Shown: piece by piece, positions 35,210 through 44,963 of the stretch
Position numbering within the stretch: position 1 is the first letter of the stretch
Layout: every line of letters starts with the position of its first letter
Origin: CAVSUZ01 sp963795415
GTDB taxonomy: Bacteria > Pseudomonadota > Alphaproteobacteria > Acetobacterales > Acetobacteraceae
Assembly (NCBI GenBank): GCA_963795415.1
Contig: CAWCHQ010000001.1
Location: 2,728,001-2,792,000, forward strand
DNA: 64,000 nt
Direction: 5' to 3'
Notes under the pieces: generated by a model
The model's database searches: none
Told to the model about the DNA's origin: nothing
What the model saw: only the letters and a program-made list of their open reading frames with translations
Translations under genes and position numbers: made by a program

Positions 35210-36256
35210 GCCATGGTCTCCCTCAACCGAAGATAGGTGCGCCGCGGATTATCCACCATGATCTTCCGTGCCAGCGCGGCGTCAATGCCGGCCGGGATGG
35301 CCTGCGTGCCGTCGAACTGCCAGTGCGGATAGTCGGTGGAGAAGAGCAGCATATCGTCGGAACCGATATGCTCGATCAGGCGCATGATCGATGCCGGATC
35401 GGGCGGAGCATCGAAGGGCTGAAGGGTGAGGCGCACACGGTCCCGGATGGTGGTGGCCGGCGGGTCGGAAACCCAGGGGATCTCGCTGCGCAACCCTTTC
35501 CAGAACTTGGAAAAACGCCAGAGCCAGGCTGGCAGCCAGCTCACGCCCGATTCGACGAGTACCGACGGTAAGACCAGGAAATTTGGTGAACACGCCCTCA
35601 GCCAGCAGCGACGAGAGCTGGGATTGGAAGGCGGGAGCCTGGTTGACGTAGTCCTCGGAGAAATAGCTAGGCCAGCCCACCGGCGTGACCGGATGGCGAT
35701 AGGTGCTGCCGGCATGGATGCCGACGGGGAGGTTGTGGCGTTCCGCGGCGGCGTAGATCGGCCAGTTCTGACGACGGCCCAGGGGAAGCTCGCTGCCCAC
35801 CAGCAGAAGTATCTGAACAAAGCGGCTGTCCCCGGCCCAGTGGTCGATCTCGTCCACAGCGAGTTCGGCGTTGAGCATGGGAACGACGATGGAGGCGCGC
35901 AGCCGGCCGTCTCTGTCCAGCCATTCATGGGCGATCCAACGGTTGAGGGCGCGGCAGAAAGCGGCGGCGATGGCATCGCTGAACGGGACCTGGGCGCCGT
36001 AGAGGCAATTGAGGATTGCGATCTGGGTGCCAAACGGGGCGAGGGCTTCGGCGGCCAGGCGCTCGGCTGTTGTCGCGGCCCTGCCGTTTGCGTCGCGCCA
36101 GCCGGAGCGGACGCTGAGCGGCGTGTTGGCCGGATAAGCGATCGTGTTGAGCTCATCGAAGCCGCGGCGGACGGCGGTATCGCGCCAGTGGTCGTCGAGG
36201 TACGGCATGAGCGCGGCCATGCCGGGCAGGGTGGGATGGAGGTCGCAGTCAATCAT
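35206..36256 (-). pseudogene. Amidohydrolase-2 family protein, copy 2, with +1 frameshift
   Basis: A paralogue of the next gene downstream. It starts at the ATG at 36256 (MIDCDLHPTLPGMAAL) and runs in one frame to EGVFTKFPGLTV. The rest (VLVESGVSWLPAWLWRF to the metal site LLFSTDYPHWQFDG) is in the next frame. One extra base in the GG/CC pair at 35562-35563 accounts for it. In the uncorrected sequence the N-terminal part is also fused in frame to a frameshifted nth gene, which makes a false 562-residue ORF. Confidence 0.88.
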
Positions 36257-36970
36257 TTCGCGGCCTTCGCGGGCGCCGTGGTTTTGTCCGGATAGCGGCA
36301 CCACTCCGCGGCAACGCACCGCCAGCATTCCGGCAGCCGCGCTTTGCAGACATAGCGCCCGTGCAGAATGAGCCAGTGATGGGCGTTGTGCAGGAGCTCG
36401 ACCGGAACCCGCTTGAGCAGAGACTTCTTCCACTTCCAGCGGGGTCTTGCCGGGAGCGATGCCGGTGCGGTTGCCGAGGCGGAAGATGTGCGTATCGACG
36501 GCGAGGGTGGGTTCGCCGAAGGCCACGTTGAGTACCACATTGGCGGTCTTGCGGCCGACGCCGGGGAGGGCTTCGAGGGACTCGCGGTCGCGCGGCACCT
36601 GCCCGCCATATTTTTCGGCGAGCTGGCGGGAGAGCTCGATCACGTTGCGGGCCTTGGTGTTGAAGAAGCCCAGACTGCGGATGTGACGGGCGACGCCCTC
36701 GGCGCCGAGGCGGAGCATTGCTTCAGGAGTGGAGGCCTCGGCAAAGAGGGTGCCGGTGGCGCGGTTGACGGCGGCGTCGGTGGTCTGGGCCGAGAGCACG
36801 ACGGCGATGAGCAGGGTAAAGGGGTCCTTGTAGTCAAGCTCGCTGCGCGGGTCGGGGTTGGCCTGGGCGAGCGCTTCGAGGAAGTGGCGGACCTCCTCGC
36901 GGGTCATAGGGCGGGCCGTTTGGGGGCGGGCCGTTCGGCTGGTTCTCTTGGCCGTGAGCGCCTGTTTCAT
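36253..36970 (-). pseudogene. nth: Endonuclease III (Nth) with a frameshift
   Basis: A DNA glycosylase/AP lyase of ~237 residues for oxidised pyrimidines. It has the HhH motif LPGVGRKTANVVLNVAFG with the catalytic Lys, the catalytic Asp in AVDTHIFRLGNRTG, and the 4Fe-4S cysteines in CKARLPECWRCVAAEWC (C-x6-C-x2-C-x5-C). The cluster loop is in another frame from the start; one extra base at about 36421-36431 separates EVEE from SLLKRVPVEL. The gene is divergent from a DUF2244 gene, a common alphaproteobacterial pairing. Loss of such a core repair gene makes an assembly error plausible. Confidence 0.9.
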
Positions 36971-37025
36971 TGATGTGTTGTCGCGTCTGGACGACGTGGC
37001 CGCAAGCCTGCGTTAAGATCACACG

Positions 37026-37523
37026 ATGCCCGACGACGCGGTCCTGTTCGAGGCGGTGATTGTTCCGCACCGCAGCCTGAGTCCTCGGGGCATGTGCGTG
37101 CTGATCGCGGTGATCTGCGGCTTGGCGAGCCTGACGGTCGTGCGCTTTCTGATCGTGCGCGCCTGGCCGGTGATCGGGTTCAGTGTGGTGGAGGTAGGGC
37201 TGACGGTGGCTCTGCTGCGGGTCAATGCACGCCGTGCCAGGGCTTCGGAGGTCGTGATGCTGTCCGGCCAGGCGTTGCGCATCCTGCGGACGGATCCTCG
37301 CGGACGGCGGGAGGAGCGGACGCTCGAACCCGGGTGGCTGAACGTTTCGCTACAGGACGAGCCGGGCCGGGTGCCGCGGCTGTTTCTGGTGGCGCGCGGG
37401 GTCAAGGAGGAGATCGCGACCTCGCTGGGGGAGGAAGAGAAGCGCGATCTGGCCAGTGCGTTGGAGGAGGCGCTGCATAGGCTGCGGTATCCGACCTTCG
37501 ACAATCCGCAACTGCGGGATTAG
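37026..37523 (+). CDS. DUF2244 membrane protein
   Basis: A protein of 165 residues with two adjacent transmembrane helices (MCVLIAVICGLASLTVVRFL and VIGFSVVEVGLTVALL, about residues 23-62) and a cytosolic C-terminal domain with FLVARGVKEEIATSLGEEEKRDLASAL. This is the DUF2244 layout: short N-terminus, hairpin of helices, soluble tail. The function is unknown. It lies divergently from nth, as in many alphaproteobacteria. Confidence 0.9.
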   Translation: MPDDAVLFEAVIVPHRSLSPRGMCVLIAVICGLASLTVVRFLIVRAWPVIGFSVVEVGLTVALLRVNARRARASEVVMLSGQALRILRTDPRGRREERTLEPGWLNVSLQDEPGRVPRLFLVARGVKEEIATSLGEEEKRDLASALEEALHRLRYPTFDNPQLRD

Positions 37524-37552
37524 CCTTTCCGCGTGAGAGCGGGAGGGTTGGC

Positions 37553-38857
37553 ATGTCTTCCTCTTCCCAGGGTTTGGCCGGGGGGCGCATTGCGCGGATG
37601 GCCCGGCCCGTGGCGGCGGATGATGCGGGCTCGTGGCAGGCTGCGCCTGTCGATCATGGGTTGATCGAGCGCAGTGCCGCGATCGATGAGCGGGCGCTGC
37701 GTGATTGGCGGCTCGGGCGGCTGCGGGCAGAGCTGCGGGCGCGCGACTATGCCGGCGCGGTGCTGTCCGATCCGATGAACGTCCGCTACGCCACGGGTGC
37801 TCGCAACATGGCCATCTGGACGATGCACGCGCCCGGGCGGTACGTCTTTGTGGCGACCGAGGGGCCGGTGGTGCTGTTCGAGTTTCCGAGCAGCATGCAT
37901 CTGAGTGACGGGTTAGAGAACATAACCGAGCGGCGCCCCAGCACACCGTGGTTCTATTTTCTGGCCGGTCCTCGCACCGGCGAAAAGGCGCTGATCTGGG
38001 CGGATGAGATTGTAAGTCTGGTGCGCGCGCATGGCGGCGGAAACCGGCGTCTGGCGGTGGATCGGTGCGAGCCGGCTGGGACGGCGCGTTTGGTTGCGGC
38101 CGGGCTGGAATTGTTCGATGCGCAGGAGGCGTTGGAGCGAGCGCGGGCGATCAAGTCGCCGGAGGAAATAAGGTGCCTGCAGCTTTCGATGGACGTGTGC
38201 GATCTGGCGGTGGAGCGGATCCGCGGCAGTCTGCAGCCGGGCCTGACGGAGAATCAGGTCTGGGCGATTCTGCACGAGACCAATATCGCACATGGCGGGG
38301 AGTGGATCGAATGCCGGCTTCTAGCCTCGGGGCCACGGACCAATCCGTGGTTCCAGGAATGCGCGGACCGGGTGATTGCGGCCGGCGACGTGGTTGCGTT
38401 CGACACGGATATGGTCGGGCCGCACGGTTATCTGGCGGACATTTCGCGTAGCTTCGTGTGTCCGGGGCGCGCGCCGACTGTGCGGCAACGGATGATGTAC
38501 GAGCAGGCGCAGGAGCAGGTGCTGACGAATATGGGGTTGCTGCGGCCGGGAGTGGGGTACAGGGAGTTTGCGGAAAAGTCGTGGCCGGCGCCGGAGCAGT
38601 ATGTGGCAAACCGTTACATGGTGATGGTGCACGGGGTGGGATTCGTGGACGAGTATCCTGCTGTTCCGTACACGCAGGATTTTGCCGACTGGGGATATGA
38701 TGGGGTATTCGAGGAGAACATGGTGGTCTCGGTCGAAAGTTACATTGGAGAGCAGGGCGGGGAGGATGGGATAAAATTGGAGCAGCAGGTATTGATTACG
38801 GTGGGTGGCGCTGTGCCGATGTCGAGCGTGGCTTTCGCGGATGCTCTGGCGGGGTAG
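37553..38857 (+). CDS. M24-family protein resembling DMSP lyase DddP
   Basis: A pita-bread-fold protein of 434 residues. The metal ligands of M24 enzymes are all present: Asp-Asp in AFDTDMVG, Asp in LADISRSF, His in VMVHGVGFVDEYP, Glu in VVSVESYIG and Glu in IKLEQQVL. Beyond the fold, long stretches look like DddP, which cleaves DMSP to DMS and acrylate: DPMNVRYATGARNM, TPWFYF, RAHGGGNRRLAVD, GEWIECRLLASGPRTNPWF. An Xaa-Pro peptidase or creatinase-like role is the alternative. It lies close behind the DUF2244 gene and is likely its own unit. Confidence 0.85.
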   Translation: MSSSSQGLAGGRIARMARPVAADDAGSWQAAPVDHGLIERSAAIDERALRDWRLGRLRAELRARDYAGAVLSDPMNVRYATGARNMAIWTMHAPGRYVFVATEGPVVLFEFPSSMHLSDGLENITERRPSTPWFYFLAGPRTGEKALIWADEIVSLVRAHGGGNRRLAVDRCEPAGTARLVAAGLELFDAQEALERARAIKSPEEIRCLQLSMDVCDLAVERIRGSLQPGLTENQVWAILHETNIAHGGEWIECRLLASGPRTNPWFQECADRVIAAGDVVAFDTDMVGPHGYLADISRSFVCPGRAPTVRQRMMYEQAQEQVLTNMGLLRPGVGYREFAEKSWPAPEQYVANRYMVMVHGVGFVDEYPAVPYTQDFADWGYDGVFEENMVVSVESYIGEQGGEDGIKLEQQVLITVGGAVPMSSVAFADALAG

Positions 38858-38974
38858 CGGGCGGGCGCGTTCGGGCTCGATTTTGGGGCTTTTGTGCGGC
38901 GTGTAGGAAGGATCCTAACACGGAGGGCCACGGAGAACCATGGAGGTTTCTATATTGAGTGTGGGCGGGTTTTA

Positions 38975-40289
38975 TCAGCTGTTGGCGTGCACATACATGT
39001 AGCTGTTGCCTGAGATATTGCCGAAGCTGACGGAAAGGCGGCTACTGTTGAGGTCGTTTTGGCTGAAGCCTGCCAGGGTCAGCGATGCCGTGGGTTGGCC
39101 TGCGCCTGTGGCGTGCACCGTGAGGTCTGTGTAACCGGCCGCGCCCTGGTTATCGGCCCAGGTAAGTGTGAAGTTCTGGGGGGTAACGCCCCAGATTGTG
39201 GCGGCATCACCGGCTCTGAATCCGACCACGGTGCTCCAGACATCGGCGGAAGGTCCGCGATTATCGACGAAGAACGTATCTGTGCCGGTGCCGCCGGTCA
39301 GGAAGTTCGAGCCCGTGCCGCCGTCGAGGACGTTGGTTCCTGCCTGTGCCTGAATAGCATCGTTGCCGCTGCCGGAGTGGATGAAGGCGTTGGGGACGTT
39401 CGCGGCGATGTTCAGGTTGTCGGGTGAGAGATTGATGCATTGGTATTGCAGGCCGCTGACCGGGCCGGAATAGGGTGTCCCGGTTACGGTGGAGGACTGG
39501 CCTGTGATGGTGTCGGTCAGGGCGAAGTTGGCGGGCGGCAGCGGGGTTCCGGGAACGGGGGAGGTCTGGATGTTGGTGTTGGGTATGACGGCAGCTGAGT
39601 TCAGATTAGTGTTCTGATCGTAGATCATTGAGGATATGACGGAGGGATCTGAGGTGCTGAAATAGTTTCCGGAGCTTGTCATGGCGGCAGAGGAATATCC
39701 GGGCGGAAGCTCCAGTGCGATGCGCCCGGCGTCGAGAAAATTGTTGTTGGTTACGATCGTTTTTGAGGAATCGTAGCTCGCCCAATTCTCGATGGCCGTC
39801 TTCGATTCTGCATTCGACGTCCAGCCGATAAAGGTATTGTGATCGACAGTGACGGTAACGGATCCGCTGGTCCCGATACTGAGCCCGCCGGTGTTCTCAA
39901 ACAGGTCGCCCTGGAACGTTGGCGGTGGGATACCACACGTAAATGTACGGGAGCCCTTGGAGGGTCGAGTTGATGAGAGACCAGGCACCGTAGCCCGGAT
40001 TGCCGGAAGCTGTCAGGAAAGCTCCGCCGGAAATGCTGGCATAGTCAACCGCTATGTGCCCTGGATTTTTGTAATCGGATGAGAGGCCAAAATCCACATC
40101 TTGGAATTGCTCCGGGGTGGTGGCGGTGCCGTCCGCGGCGAGGGTGCCGAATGCCTGGATGGTGTGCCCGTTGCCGATCACGTCAGCCCCGGGGGCTACT
40201 GACAAGGTAACGCCGGAGGCGATCTGGATGTCATCGGTCAGCATGATGTTGCCCGACCACGTCGTGTTCGAGGAAATGATTTGCGTCAT
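38975..40289 (-). pseudogene. Secreted right-handed beta-helix protein with RTX-like C-terminus, +1 frameshift
   Basis: Begins MTQIISSNTTWSGNIMLTDD (beta-helix-type repeats: IQIASGVTLSVAPGADVIGN). It continues in the next frame from TFQGDLFENTGGLSIGTSG, through Asn-rich helix rungs (DHNTFIGW, TNNNFLDAG), to a Ca-binding RTX-like segment (GSGNDAIQAQAGTNVLDGG, TGTDTFFVD) and a C-terminal beta domain. The extra base is in the AA/TT pair at 39919-39920. There is no signal peptide and the C-terminal glycine-rich nonapeptides fit type I secretion. Corrected length is ~437 residues. Confidence 0.8.
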
Positions 40290-40423
40290 TTTTGGATCCT
40301 GCGCGGCACAACGAAGCGTCTATTACTAATTACGCTATATTACGTCAACGGCTAGATCGGTCTCTCGCGCCAGCCGGCTCTCTCGTGTACCATTCAGGGG
40401 AACCACCATGAAACCAGGCCGCG

Positions 40424-41650
40424 ATGATCGCCGAATCCGCCAGCAATATCGAATTCATCGGCCACACGGACTGCAACGGGCGTGGGGACTGCGTGCAGGT
40501 GATGATCTCGCGCGGCCATGCGTATTTGGGCACCCGTACCAGCCGGGGTGTGAACGTGGTGGATGTGCGTGATCCGCGCGCGCCGAAGCCGGTCACGGTG
40601 CTGCCGGTGCATCCCAACTCCTGGTGCCTGCATCTGCAAGCCGCCGAGGATTTGCTGCTGGTGATCGAGGAGCTCGATCTGAAAGCGCTGCTATCCATCA
40701 AGGATTACTACAGCGGCTCAATGAACAAGCAGGTGGACAGCCGGCGTTATGGCACGCGCGGGCAGGACTATTCGGCGGGAATGCGGGTTTACGACATCAA
40801 GGATCCGGCAAACCCGCGCGCGATCGGCTTTATGGAAGTGCAGGGGTTGGGGCTGCACCGCATCTGGTGGGTGGGCGGGCGATATGCGTATGCCTCGGCG
40901 CTGCTCGACGGATTTACCGACCACATACTTATCGTCATCGACATGCAGGATCCGACGCGCCCGCGTGAAGTGGGCCGCTGGTGGATTCCGGGGATGAATG
41001 CTGCCGCCGGGGAGGAGCAGAGCTGGACCGGGCGCTACGCGCTGCATCACGCGGTGGTGATGGACGATGTGGCGTATGGAAGCTGGCGCGACGGCGGGCT
41101 GACGATTTTGGACGTGAAGGACAAGACCGCGCCGAAGCTGGTTGCGCACCGTAACTGGTGTCCTCCGTTCGGGGGCGGGACACATAGCGCGCTGCCGCTG
41201 CACGATCGCCGCCTGTGCGTGGTGGCGGATGAAGCGACGCAGAATATCGACCAGGAGCAGATGAAGCGCATATGGACGTTCGACATCCGCATGCTGGCAA
41301 ATCCGGTCTCGATCGCGACGTTTCCGGTGCCGGTGGAACAGGATTACGTGGCCAAGGGAGGGCAGTTCGGTCCGCACAATCTGCATGAGAACCGGCCCGG
41401 CTCGTGGCAGAGTTCCGCGACCATCTTCGCGACGTATCAGAGCGCCGGGGTGCGGGTTTATGACATTGCCGATCAGTTCCACCCGAGAGAGATCGGGCAT
41501 TTCGTTCCGCCAATGCCCACGCGCTGGATGGAGCCGCTGCGGGGGCGGGCGAAGATGCGGCACACGGCGGACATTTTCGTAGCGGAGGACGGGCTGATCT
41601 ATGCGACGGATTATGATGCGGGGATGTACGTTTTGCAGTGGAGGGGGTAG
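40424..41650 (+). CDS. LVIVD-repeat beta-propeller protein
   Basis: A protein of 408 residues with repeated blades of the LVIVD type: VNVVDVRDPRAPKPV, MRVYDIKDPANPRAI, LIVIDMQDPTRPREV, LTILDVKDKTAPKLV and VRVYDIADQFHPREI. Such propellers bind partners or ligands; no activity is known. No signal peptide is seen. A better ribosome binding site (CAGGGG) lies before an ATG at 40408 that is one base out of frame with this ORF. The N-terminus may therefore be longer by about five residues, with one more indel at ~40418. Confidence 0.8.
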   Translation: MIAESASNIEFIGHTDCNGRGDCVQVMISRGHAYLGTRTSRGVNVVDVRDPRAPKPVTVLPVHPNSWCLHLQAAEDLLLVIEELDLKALLSIKDYYSGSMNKQVDSRRYGTRGQDYSAGMRVYDIKDPANPRAIGFMEVQGLGLHRIWWVGGRYAYASALLDGFTDHILIVIDMQDPTRPREVGRWWIPGMNAAAGEEQSWTGRYALHHAVVMDDVAYGSWRDGGLTILDVKDKTAPKLVAHRNWCPPFGGGTHSALPLHDRRLCVVADEATQNIDQEQMKRIWTFDIRMLANPVSIATFPVPVEQDYVAKGGQFGPHNLHENRPGSWQSSATIFATYQSAGVRVYDIADQFHPREIGHFVPPMPTRWMEPLRGRAKMRHTADIFVAEDGLIYATDYDAGMYVLQWRG

Positions 41651-41724
41651 GGCGGTGGGTGCCAGGCGCTCCTGTGCGCGGATGTTCCGCGCAATGACTG
41701 CGGATTGAAGCCCGTCGGCGGCGC

Positions 41725-42369
41725 ATGTCCCCCGAACATCATCACCTGATTTCTCATGCCGGCTACGGGGCCGTTTTCCTCGCCGTGGCAATCGAGAGCA
41801 TCGGGATCCCCTTTCCGGGTGAGACGACGTTGATCGCGGCGGCGATCTATGCCGGGACGACACATAACCTCAGCGTCGGGCTGGTGATCGCCGCGGCGGC
41901 GGCGGGCGCCATCCTGGGCGACAACGTGGGCTTCTGGCTTGGCCGCGAGTTCGGTTTCCCGCTCCTGCTGCGCTACGGCAGGAAGATCGGGATGCACGAG
42001 CGTCGTATCCGGTTGGGCCAATACCTATTCCTGAAATACGGCGGTGCGGTTGTGTTTTTCGGCCGGTTCGTCGCGCTGCTGCGGGCGTTGGCGGCGTTCC
42101 TGGCGGGCACGAACGGCATGACCTGGCGGCGTTTTCTGGTGTTCAACGCTGCGGGCGGGATCGTCTGGTCGGGGCTGTATGGGATCGGCGCCTATATGTT
42201 GGGGAATCACATCCACCATCTTGCGGGGCCAGTCGGGGCGGTGATCGGAGTCATCGCGCTGATCGCGGTGATCGCATGGATTGTCTTCATCCGGCGGCAC
42301 GAGACGCGGCTGGAGGACGAGGCGGAGCGTGCTCTGCCAGGTCCTATTCGCAAGGATCACCGTCGCTGA
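41725..42369 (+). CDS. DedA-family membrane protein
   Basis: An inner-membrane protein of 214 residues of the DedA/VTT (SNARE-associated Golgi) family, thought to be lipid scramblase-like and to support membrane homeostasis. Motifs are ESIGIPFPGETTLIAAA (re-entrant loop), GREFGFPLLLRYG, FFGRFVALLRALAAFLAGT and the C-terminal helix VIGVIALIAVIAWIVFI. The length is normal. An IS remnant begins right after its stop codon. Confidence 0.93.
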   Translation: MSPEHHHLISHAGYGAVFLAVAIESIGIPFPGETTLIAAAIYAGTTHNLSVGLVIAAAAAGAILGDNVGFWLGREFGFPLLLRYGRKIGMHERRIRLGQYLFLKYGGAVVFFGRFVALLRALAAFLAGTNGMTWRRFLVFNAAGGIVWSGLYGIGAYMLGNHIHHLAGPVGAVIGVIALIAVIAWIVFIRRHETRLEDEAERALPGPIRKDHRR

Positions 42370-42936
42370 AATCGGATGCAAGGCCCTGTGGACAAACCTG
42401 ATCCATCGGCGAATAGCGCCGAGCAGAATAAAACCAAGAAAACTGGTGGCGGTCTTGTCGTAGCGCGTAGAAACGCGGCGCTGCTCCTTGAGATGGCCGA
42501 TGAAGCACTCGATGCGCGAACGCAGCTTGTAACGTCGCTTGCTGACCGTGTGCTGCACCTTGCGGTTGCGCTTGGTGGGGATCTCCGCCGCCGCACCGCG
42601 ATCGCGCAGGTCCTGACGGATCGCGTCGCTGTCATAGCCCTTATCGGCGAGCATCGCACCAGGATCGCTGTCGCGCTCGTCCATCAGCGCGTCATAGGCT
42701 GTGCTGTCATGCGCCTCGCCTTCGCTCAGCACCACCCCGATGGGCAGGCCCACCGCATTGCAGCGGAGGTGAATTTTGGTGCTGAACCCGCCGCGGGAAC
42801 GGCCGAGAGCCTGGGCCTTGGTATCCCGCAGCTCTGCGCTGCTTCGCCGCGCGGGCGATCTTCCAGAACCAGGGCGATCGCCAGCAGACGGCGAGCCTGC
42901 CGGGCTGTGCTCCAGCCGGGTGATCTTCACCGTCAC
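42370..42936 (-). mobile_element. Mosaic remnant of IS5-family and IS630-family transposases
   Basis: The larger part (42375 to ~42815) encodes the C-terminal ~145 residues of an IS5-type DDE transposase: GRSRGGFSTKIHLRCNAVG, AMLADKGYDSDAIRQDL and the catalytic Glu region KLRSRIECFIGHLKEQRR. Its N-terminal half is absent. In its place lies a frameshifted piece of an IS630-type N-terminus starting with GTG at 42936 (VTVKITRLEHSPA, then in another frame ARRLLAIALVLEDRPRGEAA). The open frame also runs left across dedA antisense, which is not coding. Confidence 0.75.
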
Positions 42937-43060
42937 TGCCGTCCTCCCAATGGGGCCCGGCAAATCAGGAATCCTACCGCATCGAGCCGCGGCAAGCGGA
43001 AATTAGAGTCGGCGCGTCAGCCGGTTGGTATTACAAACCGCACAGTGCCCCTGATCTTGC

Positions 43061-44293
43061 TCAAACCCCTGGCACATCCTCCCAGTAATGATGCGCATAC
43101 TGCACCCGGCACGCCTCTCGCAGTGCCGCCTCGCTGATCGCGCCCTCCCGCCCCGGCGCCAGCGGCGATAAATCCATCGGCTGATTCCCATCAGCGATCC
43201 ACGCCGCCAGCACCTCCCCGATAGCCGGCGCGATCGAAAGCCCACCCACACAACACCCGCCGGCGACATACAAGCCGCGAACACCCGGAACCGGGCCGAC
43301 CGTATGTTCGCCATCCGTCGTCATCGTTGGCAGCCCGCCCCGATGAACGCGCACGCCAATTCCTCGCGGCACGCGCTGAAACACCGGCAACTGCTCCCGC
43401 ACGCTATGCGCCAGCCGCCGCAGCACCTCGAAATCCAGCTCCAGATCAGCGATATCGAACCCTCTCCGCAGCGCCGCCGCGTCATACTGCACCGGATGCT
43501 GCTCATACCCGCCCAGCATCAGCCCGCCCTCATCCGGCCGCACATAAACATTAGCGTCGATAATCCGCGTGATCGGTTGCAGTGGCTGCACGCCTTCGAT
43601 CGGTTCGGTGATCATAAGCTGGTGCCGTGTCGGCACCACCGACACCCGCGAGCCCCCCATCGCCGCCACCGCGCGCAGCCACGCCCCCGCGGCATCAACC
43701 ACGTGTTCGCAGCGTATCGGCCCATGCTCGGTTTCCACCCCAGCCACCAAATCGGCCCGCAACGCGATCCCCGTAACCTGCGTATGCGGCAATATCGCCA
43801 CGCCCAATCGTTCCGCCGCCCGCGCGTACCCATTCGGAATCTGCGACGGCTCCAGATAAAGATCGGTCGGGCAGTAATTCACCGCCAGAATGCCCGCGGT
43901 GTGCAGAAACGGATTGAGCTCCCGCGCTTCCGCCGGAGAAATCGTCTCAAGCCCCGTCTCCAGCCGCCGCCCACGCTCCTGCTCGCGGTGCAGTTGCTCC
44001 ACATGCTCCGGCCGCCGCGCGATCTTCAGCGCCCCCGGCTGGTAGAAAACCAGCGTCTCGCCCGTCTCCTCCGCGAAACTCTCGATCTTGCGCACCGCCA
44101 TTTTCGCCAGTCGCGTCATCAGATCGGTGCCGCGCGCCTGTGACGTCAGCCCTGCCGCCCGCGGCGAAGTCTGCGAGCCCAGTGCATGCTGATCCACGAG
44201 CGCGACGCTCTTGCCCGCGCGCGCCAGATGATACGCCGTGCTGGCGCCGAGCGCCCCGGACCCGATCACCACGCATTCCGCAGACTCGATCAT
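43061..44293 (-). CDS. FAD-dependent oxidoreductase (DAO family), amino-acid/sarcosine type
   Basis: An enzyme of 410 residues. The N-terminal dinucleotide-binding motif is VVIGSGALGASTAYHLARAG, and the DAO fold ends with the FAD-contact region GVRGLYVAGGCCVGGLSIAPA. Relatives oxidise amines such as sarcosine, D-amino acids or dimethylglycine. The ATG at 44293 is chosen, since the upstream open frame overlaps the permease gene. It is the last gene of a polar amino-acid ABC transporter operon, which suggests that it oxidises the imported compound. Confidence 0.9.
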   Translation of the reverse strand: MIESAECVVIGSGALGASTAYHLARAGKSVALVDQHALGSQTSPRAAGLTSQARGTDLMTRLAKMAVRKIESFAEETGETLVFYQPGALKIARRPEHVEQLHREQERGRRLETGLETISPAEARELNPFLHTAGILAVNYCPTDLYLEPSQIPNGYARAAERLGVAILPHTQVTGIALRADLVAGVETEHGPIRCEHVVDAAGAWLRAVAAMGGSRVSVVPTRHQLMITEPIEGVQPLQPITRIIDANVYVRPDEGGLMLGGYEQHPVQYDAAALRRGFDIADLELDFEVLRRLAHSVREQLPVFQRVPRGIGVRVHRGGLPTMTTDGEHTVGPVPGVRGLYVAGGCCVGGLSIAPAIGEVLAAWIADGNQPMDLSPLAPGREGAISEAALREACRVQYAHHYWEDVPGV

Positions 44294-44303
44294 CGCCCTC
44301 TCC

Positions 44304-44963
44304 TCATGCCGCCAGCCGGCCGCGGCCCAGCCGCACTTCCAGATACCGCGCAGCTTTCGCCAGCGGGTACGCCATGACAAGATACATCCCGCCCACCAGC
44401 AGATAGAGCTCCATCGGCGTGAAATACTCGCTGCTGAGATCCCGTGCGCGCAGCATCAGCTCCGGCGCGGAAATCAACGACGCCACCGACGTATCCTTTA
44501 GCAGCGATACCGCGTAGTTCGCCATCGGCGGCACGATCACCCGGAACGCCTGCGGCAGGACGATGATGCGCATCGCCTGCGCGCTTGTCATGCCGATCGA
44601 CAGCGCAGCCTCGCGCTGACCCTGGTGAATTGCCGCGATGCCCGCCCGGTAGACTTCGGCCATATACGCCGCATAATTGCATCCCAGCCCGATCACCGCC
44701 GCGGTGAAGGCCGCCAGCACCAGCCCGGCGGAGGCCAGGCCGTAGTAAATCAGAAACAGCTGCGTCAGCGCCGGCGTACCGCGCACCAGCTCGATATACA
44801 GCTTCGCCGCCCGAGCCGGCGCCCGCCTGCGGGAGTTGTGCGCCAGCGCCAGCACCAAACCGCCCGCCAGAGCAATCAGATATGCGAACAATGTGATCCG
44901 AAGCGTGCCGCCCGCGGCCGCCAATAGCTGCGGCATCCACTCCCGCAGGTCGTCCCAGCTCAT
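44304..44963 (-). CDS. Polar amino-acid ABC transporter permease, subunit 2
   Basis: An inner-membrane permease of 219 residues of the HisM/GlnP type, with about five helices and the EAA-type loop GQREAALSIGMTSAQAMRIIVLPQAFRVIVPPMANY. It starts 4 bp inside the end of the other permease (ATGA overlap). The two related permeases would form the heterodimeric channel of the importer. Confidence 0.94.
   Translation of the reverse strand: MSWDDLREWMPQLLAAAGGTLRITLFAYLIALAGGLVLALAHNSRRRAPARAAKLYIELVRGTPALTQLFLIYYGLASAGLVLAAFTAAVIGLGCNYAAYMAEVYRAGIAAIHQGQREAALSIGMTSAQAMRIIVLPQAFRVIVPPMANYAVSLLKDTSVASLISAPELMLRARDLSSEYFTPMELYLLVGGMYLVMAYPLAKAARYLEVRLGRGRLAA

Noticed and set aside
35282..36970. 562-residue ORF joining endonuclease III to an amidohydrolase
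   Set aside because: Both genes are frameshifted, and the join comes from those shifts. The amidohydrolase has its own ATG at 36256, and the Nth Fe-S loop continues in another frame.
41725..42369. IS5 transposase ORF extending left across dedA
   Set aside because: The extension is antisense to the intact DedA protein; transposase similarity ends near 42375.
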